A DNA stretch of 64,000 nt. Origin: Udeniomyces pyricola (taxonomy: Eukaryota; Basidiomycota; Tremellomycetes; Cystofilobasidiales; Mrakiaceae). The stretch spans positions 1,364,001-1,428,000 of the forward strand of contig BCIK01000001.1 of the NCBI GenBank assembly GCA_039545295.1, read 5' to 3'. The position numbers and the translations under genes are program-made. A model generated the notes under the pieces. That model had not been told where the DNA came from. It did no database searches and was given only the letters and a program-made list of their open reading frames with translations. Positions 20,501 through 31,912 of this stretch are shown here, piece after piece (the first letter of the stretch is position 1; each line of letters begins with the position of its first letter).

Positions 20501-23364
20501 GCCTTCGTCTTCTGGAAGTGGAGAGACCATCTGTTCGTCGGCCATGCGGGCAAAGTCCTTACCGGCTCGCACAAGATCAGCGCGGAAACCTTCCTCGACG
20601 ATCGACCCGTTCTTGAGAAGATAAACAAAGTCGGTGGGAACAATCTGCGAGAGGTCGTGGGTGATGACGATGGTCGTCTGATTTCGTCTCCAATGCTTGA
20701 CGGCCTCAAAGACCAGAACTCGCGACGTCGCGTCCAGCGCTGATGTGCATTCGTCTTGAGGAGAGATGTTGGGAGCACAACAGGGAGTTGGTCAGGGGCA
20801 AGGTCATCAAGTTTGAACAGCATGAAGTTCACTGAGACTCACCCAGGATCAACACCGTCGGGTTCCTCAGAACCGCTCGGGCAATCGCCAACCGCTGCCG
20901 TTGGCCTCCACTTAGATCAGCCCCTCCCACACCCAGCCGGGTAGAGTATCCATCGGGGAGACTCTTGATGTAGTCGTGCATGAGCGCCGTGCGGCAAGCC
21001 GATTCGACCTCGGTTCTTGTCACTTCCCCGGGCCGTCGCGTCTTGGAGCCGGCGAGCCCGATGGCGACATTGTCGTGGACAGACATGTCAAAGAGGATGC
21101 ATCCCTGTTGGACGGATGCAACGTGCTCTTTCATCCATGCCCCGTCCAGAAGATCGATGTCCTGGTCGTCAAAGGTGATGGACCCTTGGCCTGGGCGGTA
21201 GAGACGTAAAAGAAGTTGGGAAATAGTTGACTTGCCCGAGCCCGAGCCACCGACAATAAAGGTCATCTCTCCCGCGGGAAGGAAGACGGAGACATTGGCC
21301 AGCGCTGGGACGTGGGGGCGGGAAGGATAAGCAAAAGAGACGTTACGAAGGACAAATTCGCCATGACAGCGGAGGGGTCGAATCTGGCGGAGCGTCGTAT
21401 TGCCGTTTGTGCGTTTGGCGAGTTTTCGGCCGGGAATGGGTCGGGCCGTCGCAAATGCAGTGTAGGATGGCGAAGGAGTGATGGTATGTGACAAGGTAGA
21501 GGTAGACACAGGGTTCTTGTTGTCGGCTAGATCCGAGGTCTGGGCAGAAGCATCCGGTTGGCTGTCGAGGGACGAAGCGACAGTCAGAGGTCGGGAGGAA
21601 GTGCCGACTGAGTCTCGGCGTGGTGGCGGGTTGATGAGCGTCTTCATTGAGACCATTGAGCCTTTGCCCTTGTTGAGAATTTCGAGAAGAGGCATGAGTG
21701 TTTGAACACAATTGGAAGCCAGGACCGTGGCGAAGAAGACAGTCATGACGTTGCCTGGGCTGAGCTTGCCGTCACGGACGAGCTTGGACCCGAACCAGAA
21801 GCCGGCGACGAACATGGCGCTCATAACAAAGCTCGCGAGTCCCAGTGAAAAGCCCCAAGCATTGGCGATCCAGATGTTGACCTTGCGACCCTGCTCGGTG
21901 AGCCGACTGAAGATGTCCGTTTCCTTAGTCTGAGCGTTGAAAGCCTTGACAGTCGCGATCGAAGATGTCGCCCGCTCGGCACGCGTGGAGGCTTCGGCAA
22001 AGATTCGACGCTCTGAGGCAAGGTGAGGGAAAGTCATAGCTTGAACGACGCCTTGAGCAACGACGACGACAGGGATGGCAGAGAGGATGACGAGTGTCAG
22101 GGACCAGGACTTGTAGAGGGCGAGGACGAGGCAGACGATGATGGAAGTCGTGTTGGCGAGGAGGTTGCCAAGATTTTGTGAGGAAGCGAATCGGATATCG
22201 TCTGTCTCCCTGTGAAAAGATGAGGAGAGGAGATAGCAGAATGGGAAGATGACCAGACATGATTAAGAAGCAGAGGGGTGGAGAGAATTCGACACTTAAT
22301 GTGAACGTTAGCGCCGAGTCTACTAGATACCACCGGACCAGGTGAAGCCGACCGCTCTATCGACATATCACTTACCTGGTAAATTTGGACATGAGTCCAG
22401 CCGCTCCAACTCCTTCCTCCTTGTCCTCTTGAATTTCCTCACCCCCGTCACCCAGACCCATGCCAAGGTCGAACCATTCCATCTCTCGACTTCCCACCCG
22501 GTCAAAGACTTCTTTTCGAACCGCTCGGACGTTGACTTCTCCAATCCAAATCCAGAGTCCGCTCATGATGGTATGCAAGACAAGGAAACCAAAACCCATG
22601 GCGGCAAGTTTGATGGAAGCCAGCTGAATGTCGTGCAAGAGCTGGTGGTCCTGCGCGTCAGTCGCGGCGCCCGGCACGAGAGGGTATTTGGAGAAGGCGT
22701 CGAATGAGTCACCGACGACCAACGTCATATAGGGTGTGAGTAAGCCTGAAAGGATGGCAATGACAGCAGCTGGAGTCGTCAGAAGGAGGTGATCGCGTAT
22801 GGTCAGGTAGGAGAAGAGGAGCCGAACCGTTGGCTGCGCCGGAAGCCAAACGGTCTCGGGCGGCGCATGGTTGACAGTCGGTGAAGGGGGTAGTGTCGCG
22901 GGGGGAGCTGCATTCTTTTGGACGGATATCGGTGTTGTAGTAGAGAGTGGAAGGGAAGGAAAGCTAGTGGCAGAGGAGATCGGCACGTCGACTTGGATGG
23001 TCGGCAGCGGTGTGGGCGCGTCGGAGGAAGTTAACTGAGGGGGGAAGATAATCGAAGAGGTCGATTCCGGTTCGAACGTTGCGTACAGGTCGGGGGTCGT
23101 GTCGAAGCTGGTTCGTGCGGGGCTTTGGAGTGGATGGTGGTGATAGTCTTCTGGAATAGTGGGCGTGTCGGCAAAGGAGAGATATGCTGGCGAGTTTAAG
23201 GGTGGGTGGTAAGATAAGGAAGCGGCGGTGGATGACGAGGGGAGCCCTCCGCTGGCGGGCAAAAGGTCGAGCGAATTCGACGACCCTTGGGAAAGAGGAC
23301 GCGAGATGGAAAGCGATCGGACGGAGCCCTGCCGGGCGTGGGACGATCTGGACGACCGAGGCAT
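17502..23364 (-). CDS. STE6: Full ABCB transporter, STE6-type (a-factor-like pheromone exporter)
   Basis: Exons 22376-23364, 20843-22209, 19139-20754, 18847-19009, 18616-18738, 17777-18489 and 17502-17633; 1,700 residues. Order: disordered Ser/Pro-rich N-terminus (about 1-175), membrane domain 1, a Ser/Thr-rich insert, nucleotide-binding domain 1 (Walker A GGSGSGKST, signature LSGGQRQRL), a linker of about 200 disordered residues, membrane domain 2, nucleotide-binding domain 2 (Walker A GASGSGKST, signature ISGGQAQRLQ). Both Walker B regions read LILDECTSALD, with Cys after the catalytic Glu as in fungal Ste6 proteins, and both H-loops are present (VITHDL, LVTHKL). By family it pumps farnesylated peptide pheromone across the plasma membrane. 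A general multidrug ABCB pump is the alternative. NDB1's Walker B is split by an intron. The gene lies about 10.6 kb from the HMG-box gene. Confidence 0.85.
17685..17693 (+). promoter_or_regulatory. ACAAAGGGA motif (PRE-like) in STE6 last intron
   Basis: Exact ACAAAGGGA inside the last intron of the STE6-type gene. It matches the U. maydis pheromone response element, but the position is unusual for a promoter element. Confidence 0.2.
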
Positions 23365-25207
23365 GGCTCAGTTGGTTGGGTTACAAGAGTAGTTGAGCGT
23401 TGAGAAAGTAATGGTTCATCGATCTTACGCAAGAGACAATCTGCAGGAACGTCAAGGAAGCACCCCAATGAAGGAGAACAATGATGAGGCGTTCTTGAGT
23501 CGAACAAGGGATTATCGATCAACCAACGGAGGAGAGGCGTCTGCAAGAAGACGCGCGCCCATCATAATCAAGCTCCATCCGGAAGGTCGACGCGCTGTTC
23601 ATGCACGCGCATGAGTGCATCCAGCCAGGGTTCGCTTCGCCGAATGTGCGTACGAGGTGTTGAAGTGAGCCCAAGCGAGGCAAAAGTGTCCAACCCATGA
23701 ACATGTACGTTAACTACCAGCTTTGAGCAGGAAGCCTACGATTGATCAAGTGCAGCTCATGCCGCGATCGGACGTGGCGTTGCGCAGCGCCGCAGTCCGA
23801 GCCCAGTCGTGCAAGGTTTAAAAAAGCGTCCTCATCGTGATGAATCTGGTCTGTATATGACCACCACTAGCCGGCACTGACATGCCCACCTTCCAGATTC
23901 GCTCAAGCCTCCGTTCTCCTGGGACTCAACTACGACAGCGTTCGCATGACTGGTCGGGCGTGTTACGCGTGAGCGTGTGAGCTCTCGCCGACGCCGCAAG
24001 TCCTCGATTGCCGTCGACTGAAGTTATACTGTAGTTATACTACGCTCAGACGAGATGAGCTTGACTGTTATCACACATGTACACTGAACAAGCTTTCCTC
24101 GTTTCCCGTTGATCATGTACGAGAGCTACATGGGTTCGTCCGAAGCAGATAATCGACCGTTGTATGAGCGTTACCGTTGGACGTCGAAGCCTGGGGTGAA
24201 ACTATGCGTAAGGGTTTTCTTCTATCTGAGTTGAGGCCCTTGAGGCCACGCGATTTTGACGTTCGAGAAGTAACTCGACTGCATGTGATGCTTTGTGTGA
24301 GGAGAGGAATCGATGTAAGGTTACCGGATAGACGATAGGCGAATGGTTAATGTACGTATAGATCCCGGCCACATTTTCAATTCCGATCCATGCATACACA
24401 TACCCCCCGCTCTCCTTCCTCCCTCTTGTGCTCCAATCCGCTCATATCTATCCAACCAAACTCTGAAGCCTCACTATCCAATCCTCAATCTATCTCATAG
24501 CCTCAATCCATAACCTGATACGAAACTTCCAGACAAGCAGGAAGAAGGCGCGAAAAAGAGGCCGGGGAGAACGCATGTCGCGGCAACGACCATGTGAGGA
24601 AAGCCTCCGGCCGACGCTGGGTCATGAAAGTGTACAGGCAAAAGATGATACGTTCATTCCCTGGTCCGTCGAGGCTTTAAATAAACTTGGACACGTATGC
24701 GACGAGCTGGATCGATGACGATGACCGTACTATCGTGAATGCTGTCTCGATTCAAGCGAATCTGCGACGTTTGCGAGAAGGTGAAGGATCGAGAACTGGA
24801 CCGCACGACACAATCTGTGGTGACGCCGACAGATGCAGACTATATACGTATGGTGCCATCAACTAGCGGTGAAGCGGTGAAGGTCGTTCAATCCAGGTGT
24901 GAAAGTGCTGAAGAGCAAAAAGAGTCTGAGATCTGACGTCTGACCACATGAAATGGCGCCGAAGGGACTATCAACCCTTCGGCTGTCGGCCCTCGGATCT
25001 CGGATCCTTGGTCGTCTGAAATCCATTGGTGCGGCATCGATTTATCCTTTCTTTGGCGCTTTTTATTCTGCCGGACCATTTTCACCTTGTCCCTCCTCAT
25101 TCCTATTCCTCGCTATACCCTCAACAGCATACTATCAAGTCGTTCCCTCCGCCTCTTCGAATCTTCTGATCCCTCGCATCTTACCCCTTATACACGCGCC
25201 GCCCACC
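23365..25207. other. Divergent spacer between STE6 and GT90 gene
   Basis: 1.84 kb that must hold both promoters. I see no gene. It includes a short GC-rich dyad near 23768-23800 and, just before the GT90 start, a pyrimidine-rich leader. An open frame in phase with the GT90 start runs back to an ATG at 24953. Confidence 0.5.
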
Positions 25208-28200
25208 ATGAGATCGTTGCCACGACCCTCCCGGCGTCTTCCCTATATACTCGTAGCTGTCTCCCTCGTTCTATACATCTCCGTCACCTTCACGCCTGGA
25301 TCCGGGACATACTTCAAGCAGCAGAACCGTAGATCCACCGATCCACGCGACTACATCGAGGACAGGTCCGATGGGACTGTTATTGTCAAGCGGTTAGACG
25401 TCGGCGGTCAAGGCCACCCTATCAGGTCAGTGACGTGAAGCTGTGGGCGCTGGGACTGCATCGCACTATCGAGGAAGATAGCTGATGTTCTAATGTATCA
25501 CGCTTGACTCAGACGTCTTATCGACCAAGCCAACGATAAATGGCAAAGCAAGCTTGACAGGCAAAGCAAGACTCTGTCAGTCGCTGCTGGCCTCTCCCCA
25601 TCCAGTACCCCATTCTAACGCCGATTAAACTGACGACACGCCTCCTCCTCTTTGCCCTTTTAGCGACGAAGCCATACGCAACTATCGCCATCGCACAGGT
25701 TTCAATCCGCCCTCAGGCTTCGAGGCTTGGTAAGTGATCTGCCCTTTGGTCATCCTCCGGCTCTTCACGGTGGCCTGCAACGACGATTAACGCGTTGCTA
25801 TCCGCGGTACGGTGCGATCCAGGTATCAATTCGCCAAGAAAAACGATGTTCTCAACGTGAGTTCTCCTCATCTGCTCGATTATTCACGGCACGTCCGTAC
25901 GTGCGAATCTGACATAAGTGTTCATGCTTCTTTTAGATTGATGATGTGAGCATATATATCTGGAGTTTCTCAGTCACGGCTCCTGGGCCCGCTAGCTCCA
26001 ATTAGGAACTCACCGTCTAACAGTTTTAATGCTGATATTCCACCCCTTGCCATTTCTTTTCTTATTTGCAGTACGACTCAGTCCGCGACTCTATTTTCCC
26101 CTTCCTCGCGCTATCTCCTTCCACTCTTCACAAGCGACTCAAAGAGGCTCTAGAATCCCCCCACTCCTACTCCATCACCATCCATAACTCCTCTGTTCCC
26201 ATCGTCAACGGAGGAGAAGCTGGCGACAAAATTCGACCCCAACAGCTCCGACAACTCCTCGAAGGCTTCCGGCAATTCTTACCAGCCGAGTTTTTCGAGG
26301 ATGGAGAGGGAGGAGTCGTCATGTCTGTGAGCGATCATGACCTAGGCGGAAATACTGGCTCCATGGAGGCTCGTCGGCGGTTGGCTGAGTTGGTTGAGGC
26401 AGGTACCTGTCAGTATCTTCCCTTCCTCGCCTCATGTGTTTACAAAATACAAGCTCAGTGAAAGACTTCCAGCTCACACATATACTTCTGGTCCTGTTAG
26501 ACATCACCGAAGAGGAACTAGCAAGGCTGGAGGATCGTAATCGACCTCATGCTCTGCCGGGATTGTACAGTAAGTAGTTCGGTCATTCATTACGGATGAA
26601 CGCGCCCCCTTCTTGATTCCCACCGCTGACGTTTATCTACAGATGTCTGCGATCGCAGCTCGCCTGCCGGGATAACTTTCCGAGCGAACAACGACGTGGT
26701 CCTCCAATCCGAAGAGTACGCGACCATCAGTAAGTTAATACTAAAGGAGTCATTGGTAGTGATGACCTCTTCTGATAGCTGACCTCGCTTTCGATACCTA
26801 TTCTTGCATATTCAAACGTAGGCGAAGAGAAGCCCATCACGTTTCTGCGCGATCCATCTTTTGCGTTTGATTACTGCACGAGTCCTGAGCTGTTCTCTCT
26901 CATGGGTCAACTCTCTCGACCGAACGAGCACCGATCGCTCCAGTGGGTTCCCCAATTCGTCCTGTCAAAATTCGCCGCCGGTACCCAAATCCTCGTGAGT
27001 TTTAATCCTTTTCCCAACTTCCTTGTAGCCGCAAGGAAGGAATACCAAAGCAGAACGAAACCAGAACGACATGTCCAAGCTAACTCGAGGGTTCATGTTC
27101 ATTTCAACAGACTACTCCCTTGGAAGCGTTCTCGAATGAATCCATCGCGGTTCCTTGGGAAGAGAAAACGATCAACAAAGTCTTTTGGCGAGGTTCTACC
27201 ACGGGCGATTCCCACGGCCGGTTCGTCCATTTTCATATATATCGCCAGGACCATTTGACAAAGAACAATTACACGTATATAGGATATGAATCTTATGCTT
27301 CCCCCTTTCCTGATTTTACCCGCATAATGCTCCAAACCAGCCGAGCGGACCATTATGACTGGCGAAACTCGCATCGTGTTCGTCTCCACCGACTGACAAA
27401 CGCCCGTCGGGGCCACGGCGACGTCCTACTCGAACTCTCCGAAGACGAGAACAAATCCGGGGACCTCGCGATCAAGACGGTGGATTTGGTCGATTTGAAC
27501 GCCAAGTTGATGGATATCGGACTCTCCTCGATCTGTCAGTGCAACCACAACGATGGGACGTGCGATGAGATGGCCAACGAGCTGGAGTTGGCACGCAAGA
27601 TTCATCCGGCCGAAGCGGCACGGTACAAATGTACGTTCATGTCGATGGGTTGAGTCGGCGTTGTCGTCATACTGAGGAGGCTCGAAGTTGCATGAGTGTG
27701 TTTGTTGAATGCTGACATTTTGCATATATGTACTGGTCGTCGATTCCGCTACCACTTCGCGTTGCCCAAATAAGACGTTTTCGACGTGTAAGTTCTTTGG
27801 TCCATCCTCTGATCATGGTTTGTCTTGATCTCTCATGACATCCGCTACCTAATCTCTGACGCTCTGGTTTGATTGTACCCGCCCTTTGCTGGTCATAGCG
27901 ATGGCAACGGCTGTAAGTTCCATGACACTTACTCCCTTTCGTAGCCCCCGAAACATCTGAGATCACATGCTTCCATCGCTGACATATCCCTTCGTCCTCT
28001 TCTCACTGCTCTTGTTTTCTCCAGGGTCGTCTCGTTTCCGACGGCTGCTCGACTCGGGTAGCATGGTGATGAAGGCTTCCATCTTTCCCGAATGGAATAC
28101 CGACTGGTTAGTATCAAAGAACGGAATCACAAGAACTTTGTTCTCCTGTTGACGTACACATGTATATACATACAGAGACTGAATAAGAAGACGAAGAAGG

Positions 28201-29078
28201 CAGAGTCCCTGACCATCACTTCTTCTTTTTTTTCTTTCTTTCTTTTTTTTTCCTCAACCGATTGATCCTTTGGTTCTTTTTTTTTTGGGGGGGGGGGNGG
28301 GGGGTTGTGAAATTTCCGTTCTGGGTCGGACCTACTAATTTTGCAGGATTGTCCCTTGGAAGCACTATGTACCCATCCAACCAGACTTTTCCGATCTGTA
28401 TCGTGAGTGTTCAGAAAACACATTTTCCACCGTTCCCTATCTCTGTTGTCCTTTTTCCCCATGTTGGAGGATGCAGGGTTCCGTTGTGTGACCCATGACT
28501 GATGGACGTTTCTTTTTCGTTTCTTTATCTCTGCAACTACGCCACCCTCCCCTTCCCCTTCTTTCCGTTTTCTCCTCGTAAACAGACACATCCGCGTTTT
28601 TCATCGGCATGCCTGAAGAGCACGGGGCGCCCGCCCACGACGCGTACGCCCAAGAGATCGCCGCGGCTGGTCAGGAGTTTGTCAAATCGTCATGGCGGTG
28701 GGAAGATATGCAAGCTCATATGTATCGGTTGATCCTCGAGTATCGCGTAAGTCCCACACGCATTCTCTCGCCCCCCCCCCCCTCTTCCCCTTCCCCTTGT
28801 AATCACCCCAGTGGCCCTTTTCTCTAGCCTTGTCTTTTTTCGCTTTTTTGTTTTCGCTTCTCCTTTTTCGTTTGGTCGCAATCAGCGTCCGAAAGAAGAA
28901 ACTATCGGAAGCTCGGATCTCCAAGAAAGCCAAACAGCTGACATGATCCCCATCTCACTTTTTTTTTTTCTTGCTTCGTCTGGAAATCTTTTTTTTTTCT
29001 TCTCCTTCTGCTTATTTGTAGCGGATGATGGCTTCAGATCGAGACGCCATGAGTTACGGGGGTAAGATGAGGATCTAA
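25208..29078 (+). CDS. Glycosyltransferase family 90 (CAP10-like), type II membrane protein
   Basis: Seventeen exons: 25208-25425, 25513-25575, 25664-25729, 25823-25856, 25937-25945, 26072-26408, 26501-26569, 26643-26729, 26822-26994, 27111-27220, 27341-27630, 27775-27787, 27899-27912, 28025-28106, 28347-28402, 28586-28746 and 29022-29078; 612 residues. A short basic N-terminus precedes one membrane helix (about 12-28), the signal-anchor of a Golgi enzyme. Family marks: INKVFWRGSTTGDSHG, YDWRNSHRVRLH, then YVFDVDGNGWSSRFRRLL, MVMKASIFPEWNTDWIVPWK and HYVPIQPDFSDLY. GT90 includes Cryptococcus CAP10 and Cxt1 xylosyltransferases, so transfer of xylose or another sugar to a glycan is likely; the donor cannot be read from sequence. 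Start chosen at the ATG after GCCCACC; an in-phase ATG at 24953 is possible. One N lies in intron 14. Confidence 0.87.
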
Positions 29079-29919
29079 GAATTTTTATTTTATTTTCTTT
29101 CATCGAGGCTGTGTGTCGTCTGTAAGGGGGTATTAGAGGCTAGCTCATGAACATGGGCCGGGAAGGTCGGAACGAGTCAGTATAATCTATGCTTGGTCTA
29201 TGAATATGTATGTATGTTGTATGGCGTCGGTTCAGACTAGGGGCTTGGTCGGCTTGAAAAGCACAACGTGCGTAGAGAGATCGTGTCAAGGAGATGGTCA
29301 ACCTCATCGACGTTAGTGATTGAGTGATTAGATGGGATACGTTCATCTTGAACCATAGATGGTGTTGGTCATGATCGGCAGGTTCGAGACGAGTCTAAAG
29401 GGTAGTTAATATCAGTGCTTGATCTAGCTAGGATGATGAACATTCCAGTATCGTCTTTGCGTTCTCAGCCAGAAAGGGAAAGCAAAAAAGGGATACGTAT
29501 CGAGAAGGAGAAGAATAGCTATCAGTACACACTCATGGGATTTGAAATACAGGCGATCCATACATATATATATCTGTCATATATTGTGTTCACGCCAGGC
29601 CAGCTAGCGGGGTATCAGATATATGCATAGCCTACATCGCGAGCCAAAGACTTCGTGAACGCTTTTGGTGTGGTCTATATAGTGTGTCGGATGGATTACG
29701 CATCGCGGTATGAGTCTATATATATAGAGGGGTGGAAACATCAGGGACAAACAAGATACTACACCTTGAGAATGACAATAGGACCGGGTCGGGTGATGAG
29801 CGTTTACTACTAGGAGTCTATCATCAACGAAACGGCCCCGTATAAAAGAGGAAGATCCATACGCCACACCAGCTGGGGCAGGCGAAGAAGTCCTCGTCGA
29901 AACGATTGACGTCTGCTAG
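29079..29919. other. Convergent spacer
   Basis: 841 bases between two gene ends. It is A/T-richer than its surroundings, with short TATATA runs near 29570 and 29720. No gene or RNA was recognised. Confidence 0.6.
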
Positions 29920-31252
29920 CTAGTCTCGCCGTCGAAGTAAGTTTCTGAATTCCACAAACGTCCACTCTGTCCCTCTGCTCTCCCTCAGCCCATTAAGGAC
30001 TATCAAGCCCTTGACCGGATCCATCAACTCGGCTAGTTCATCCGTCGCTTCCATAATCGCCCGATCTAGACCTTTCATCGATCGCCGTGCGCCTTCTCCT
30101 TTCTTATCACTCTGCCAAGCACCATCCCAACAAAGCACGACTTGACCGAATAGAGCGCCGGTCAAGCGCGTTCGGTACCTCTCCGCATGCTGCTTCACGA
30201 CGAGTTCATCGACCGGGTCTAGCGCTCGGTAGTCTGTTCCATGGATGGTATGCGCATACGTTTGGTCGCCGAGCGTGACGAGAACGTCGGTTAGACCCGG
30301 GTCGAGGATAGAAGGTGGGTAGGGTACAGGGTAGTCGAGAATATTGGTGAGTGTCCGGTCAGGGAAGAAGTCATGCGGATCGGTGGGTTTGTGATGGAGG
30401 AGGAGGCGGATTTCAGGCGATGATGAGTAATGGTGGAGGAGTTGATACCTAGAGGAGCTCGACCGTCATCCGACATGGCGAATTGACAAATTCCCAGACC
30501 AAAGCAAGCAGTAAAGTCAAAGGAGAGGAAAAAAAAGAGGAAGAACAAAAGGAAGCAGATCAAAAAAAAAAAAAAAGGATAAGGAAGGAGGTCAGTATCG
30601 AGCTGCATGGTCGCTTGTACGTGTACGATTCCTAAGTATCATGACGGTGTATCTCCAGCGTCCAAATTAGTACAAGATCTGTGGTCGTTCTGGTTAGCAT
30701 TTATTTATTTATTTGTTTGTTTGCTATTTACCCGCTGAGATCGAATCCTTCATCCGTAGTGCAGTCCGACCCAAGGCTTTCGAACCGACACCCTGTCAAA
30801 AACGCCTGGAGTACTCGAACCTCCTCTCTTCTCTCTCCCATCGCCTTTGCTTCCCTCCCTCCCAAAAAATCCTCCATCACGCCTTGGTACCAGACGATCT
30901 CAATCCATCGCTTGGCCGCTATGCGATCTTGGGCGAGCATGTGATCTCCCCACCCGAAGAGGACGGCCTGCTTGAGGCCCGCGGCAAAGGCGACGATTTC
31001 AAACCGAAGGGCTTGCTGAGAGACACTTCCTCCTCGATCGAGTTGGGCTTGAATGGGAGGGTAGAGCGAGGGAAGAGCGAGAAGGAAGGTGCACTCGTGG
31101 TTGTAGAGGGATATATTAAGAAGGCGGAGGGCCTCGGTCGAAAGGGATGGAAACCCAGGTTGAGTCGTTGTCGTCGACGGGGTACTGGTAACGCCGGCTG
31201 AAGCCGCTGGGCTCTCATGGGAGGAGATGGAATGCGGGCGCTTGGGGGTCAT
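29920..31252 (-). CDS. Unrecognised protein, about 349 residues
   Basis: Two exons, 30732-31252 and 29920-30448, joined in phase by an intron of 283 bases that contains a run of A. The start is the ATG of MTPKRPHSISSHESP; the first 45 residues are Ser/Thr/Pro-rich and probably disordered. The rest looks globular and mostly helical (LNISLYNHECTFLLALPSLY, FEIVAFAAGLKQAVLFGWGD, AKRWIEIVWYQGVMEDFLGG), with a Trp/Asp-containing segment near the end (QVVLCWDGAWQSD) and no signal peptide or clear membrane helix. I do not recognise the family. The long, uninterrupted frame with balanced composition supports a real gene. It is convergent with GT90 and in tandem with COX7A. Confidence 0.7.
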
Positions 31253-31912
31253 GGTGAGAAACAGAGGGTCGAGACGGGCGACCAAGGTAGGAGCAGTTCA
31301 AGGTGGTTGGCAAAAGAGGTTCGCAAAGGAAGGGGGGGGGGGGTCACAGAATGTGCGCGATGTCCGGATGAAAGGTGGTCGTCGCAGCTAGACTACTGTT
31401 AACCCCTGTCGTCGAGTATGATCCATCCTCTTGCTGGGTCGATCATGTGCAATTCCCTGGTTTGTCATCATAAGCTCACAAGACCGACTAAGCACTCGAT
31501 TCATCATCAATTAGCTCTGGCTTTGAGACTGCATCTAATCTACGACCACCACGACGTTTCTCGCTCGTAATAATTGATTCAAGTGCGACGTTACGCACGA
31601 AAGTGTCGTTTCAGTGATGATTGCACTTCGGCGCTTCGGCGACGGTACTGAGAAAGCGACTGTCAGCTGAACCTTGCATACGCGACGTCTTCTCTCCTTC
31701 TTTTCCGCACGGAGAATGGCCCGAGAAGCTCAGCACCAACCCTCTCAACCCCCCCTCCTCTTGAAGACTGCACCACTAGCTGAGACATATATCATCCCAT
31801 TCATCTCGTCCTTGGCCTTCACACCTACGTGCACCTCCTCGTTCTAAAACCACACCAAGCGCCCTTGCACCTTCTCCATCTCTCTTGTCCCTCCTAACGT
31901 CCCTCAAAAGAT
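31253..31912. other. Spacer between unrecognised gene and COX7A
   Basis: 660 bases upstream of the 31252 start and downstream of COX7A. It includes a G-run near 31332. No gene seen. Confidence 0.5.

Noticed and set aside
23768..23800. GC-rich dyad that might be a tRNA or terminator
   Set aside because: No A-box, B-box or cloverleaf could be built; it is only a short imperfect hairpin.
23365..25207. Search for a CAAX pheromone precursor next to STE6
   Set aside because: No short frame ending Cys-aliphatic-aliphatic-X was found by eye here or in 6863-10273; absence is not certain for such small genes.
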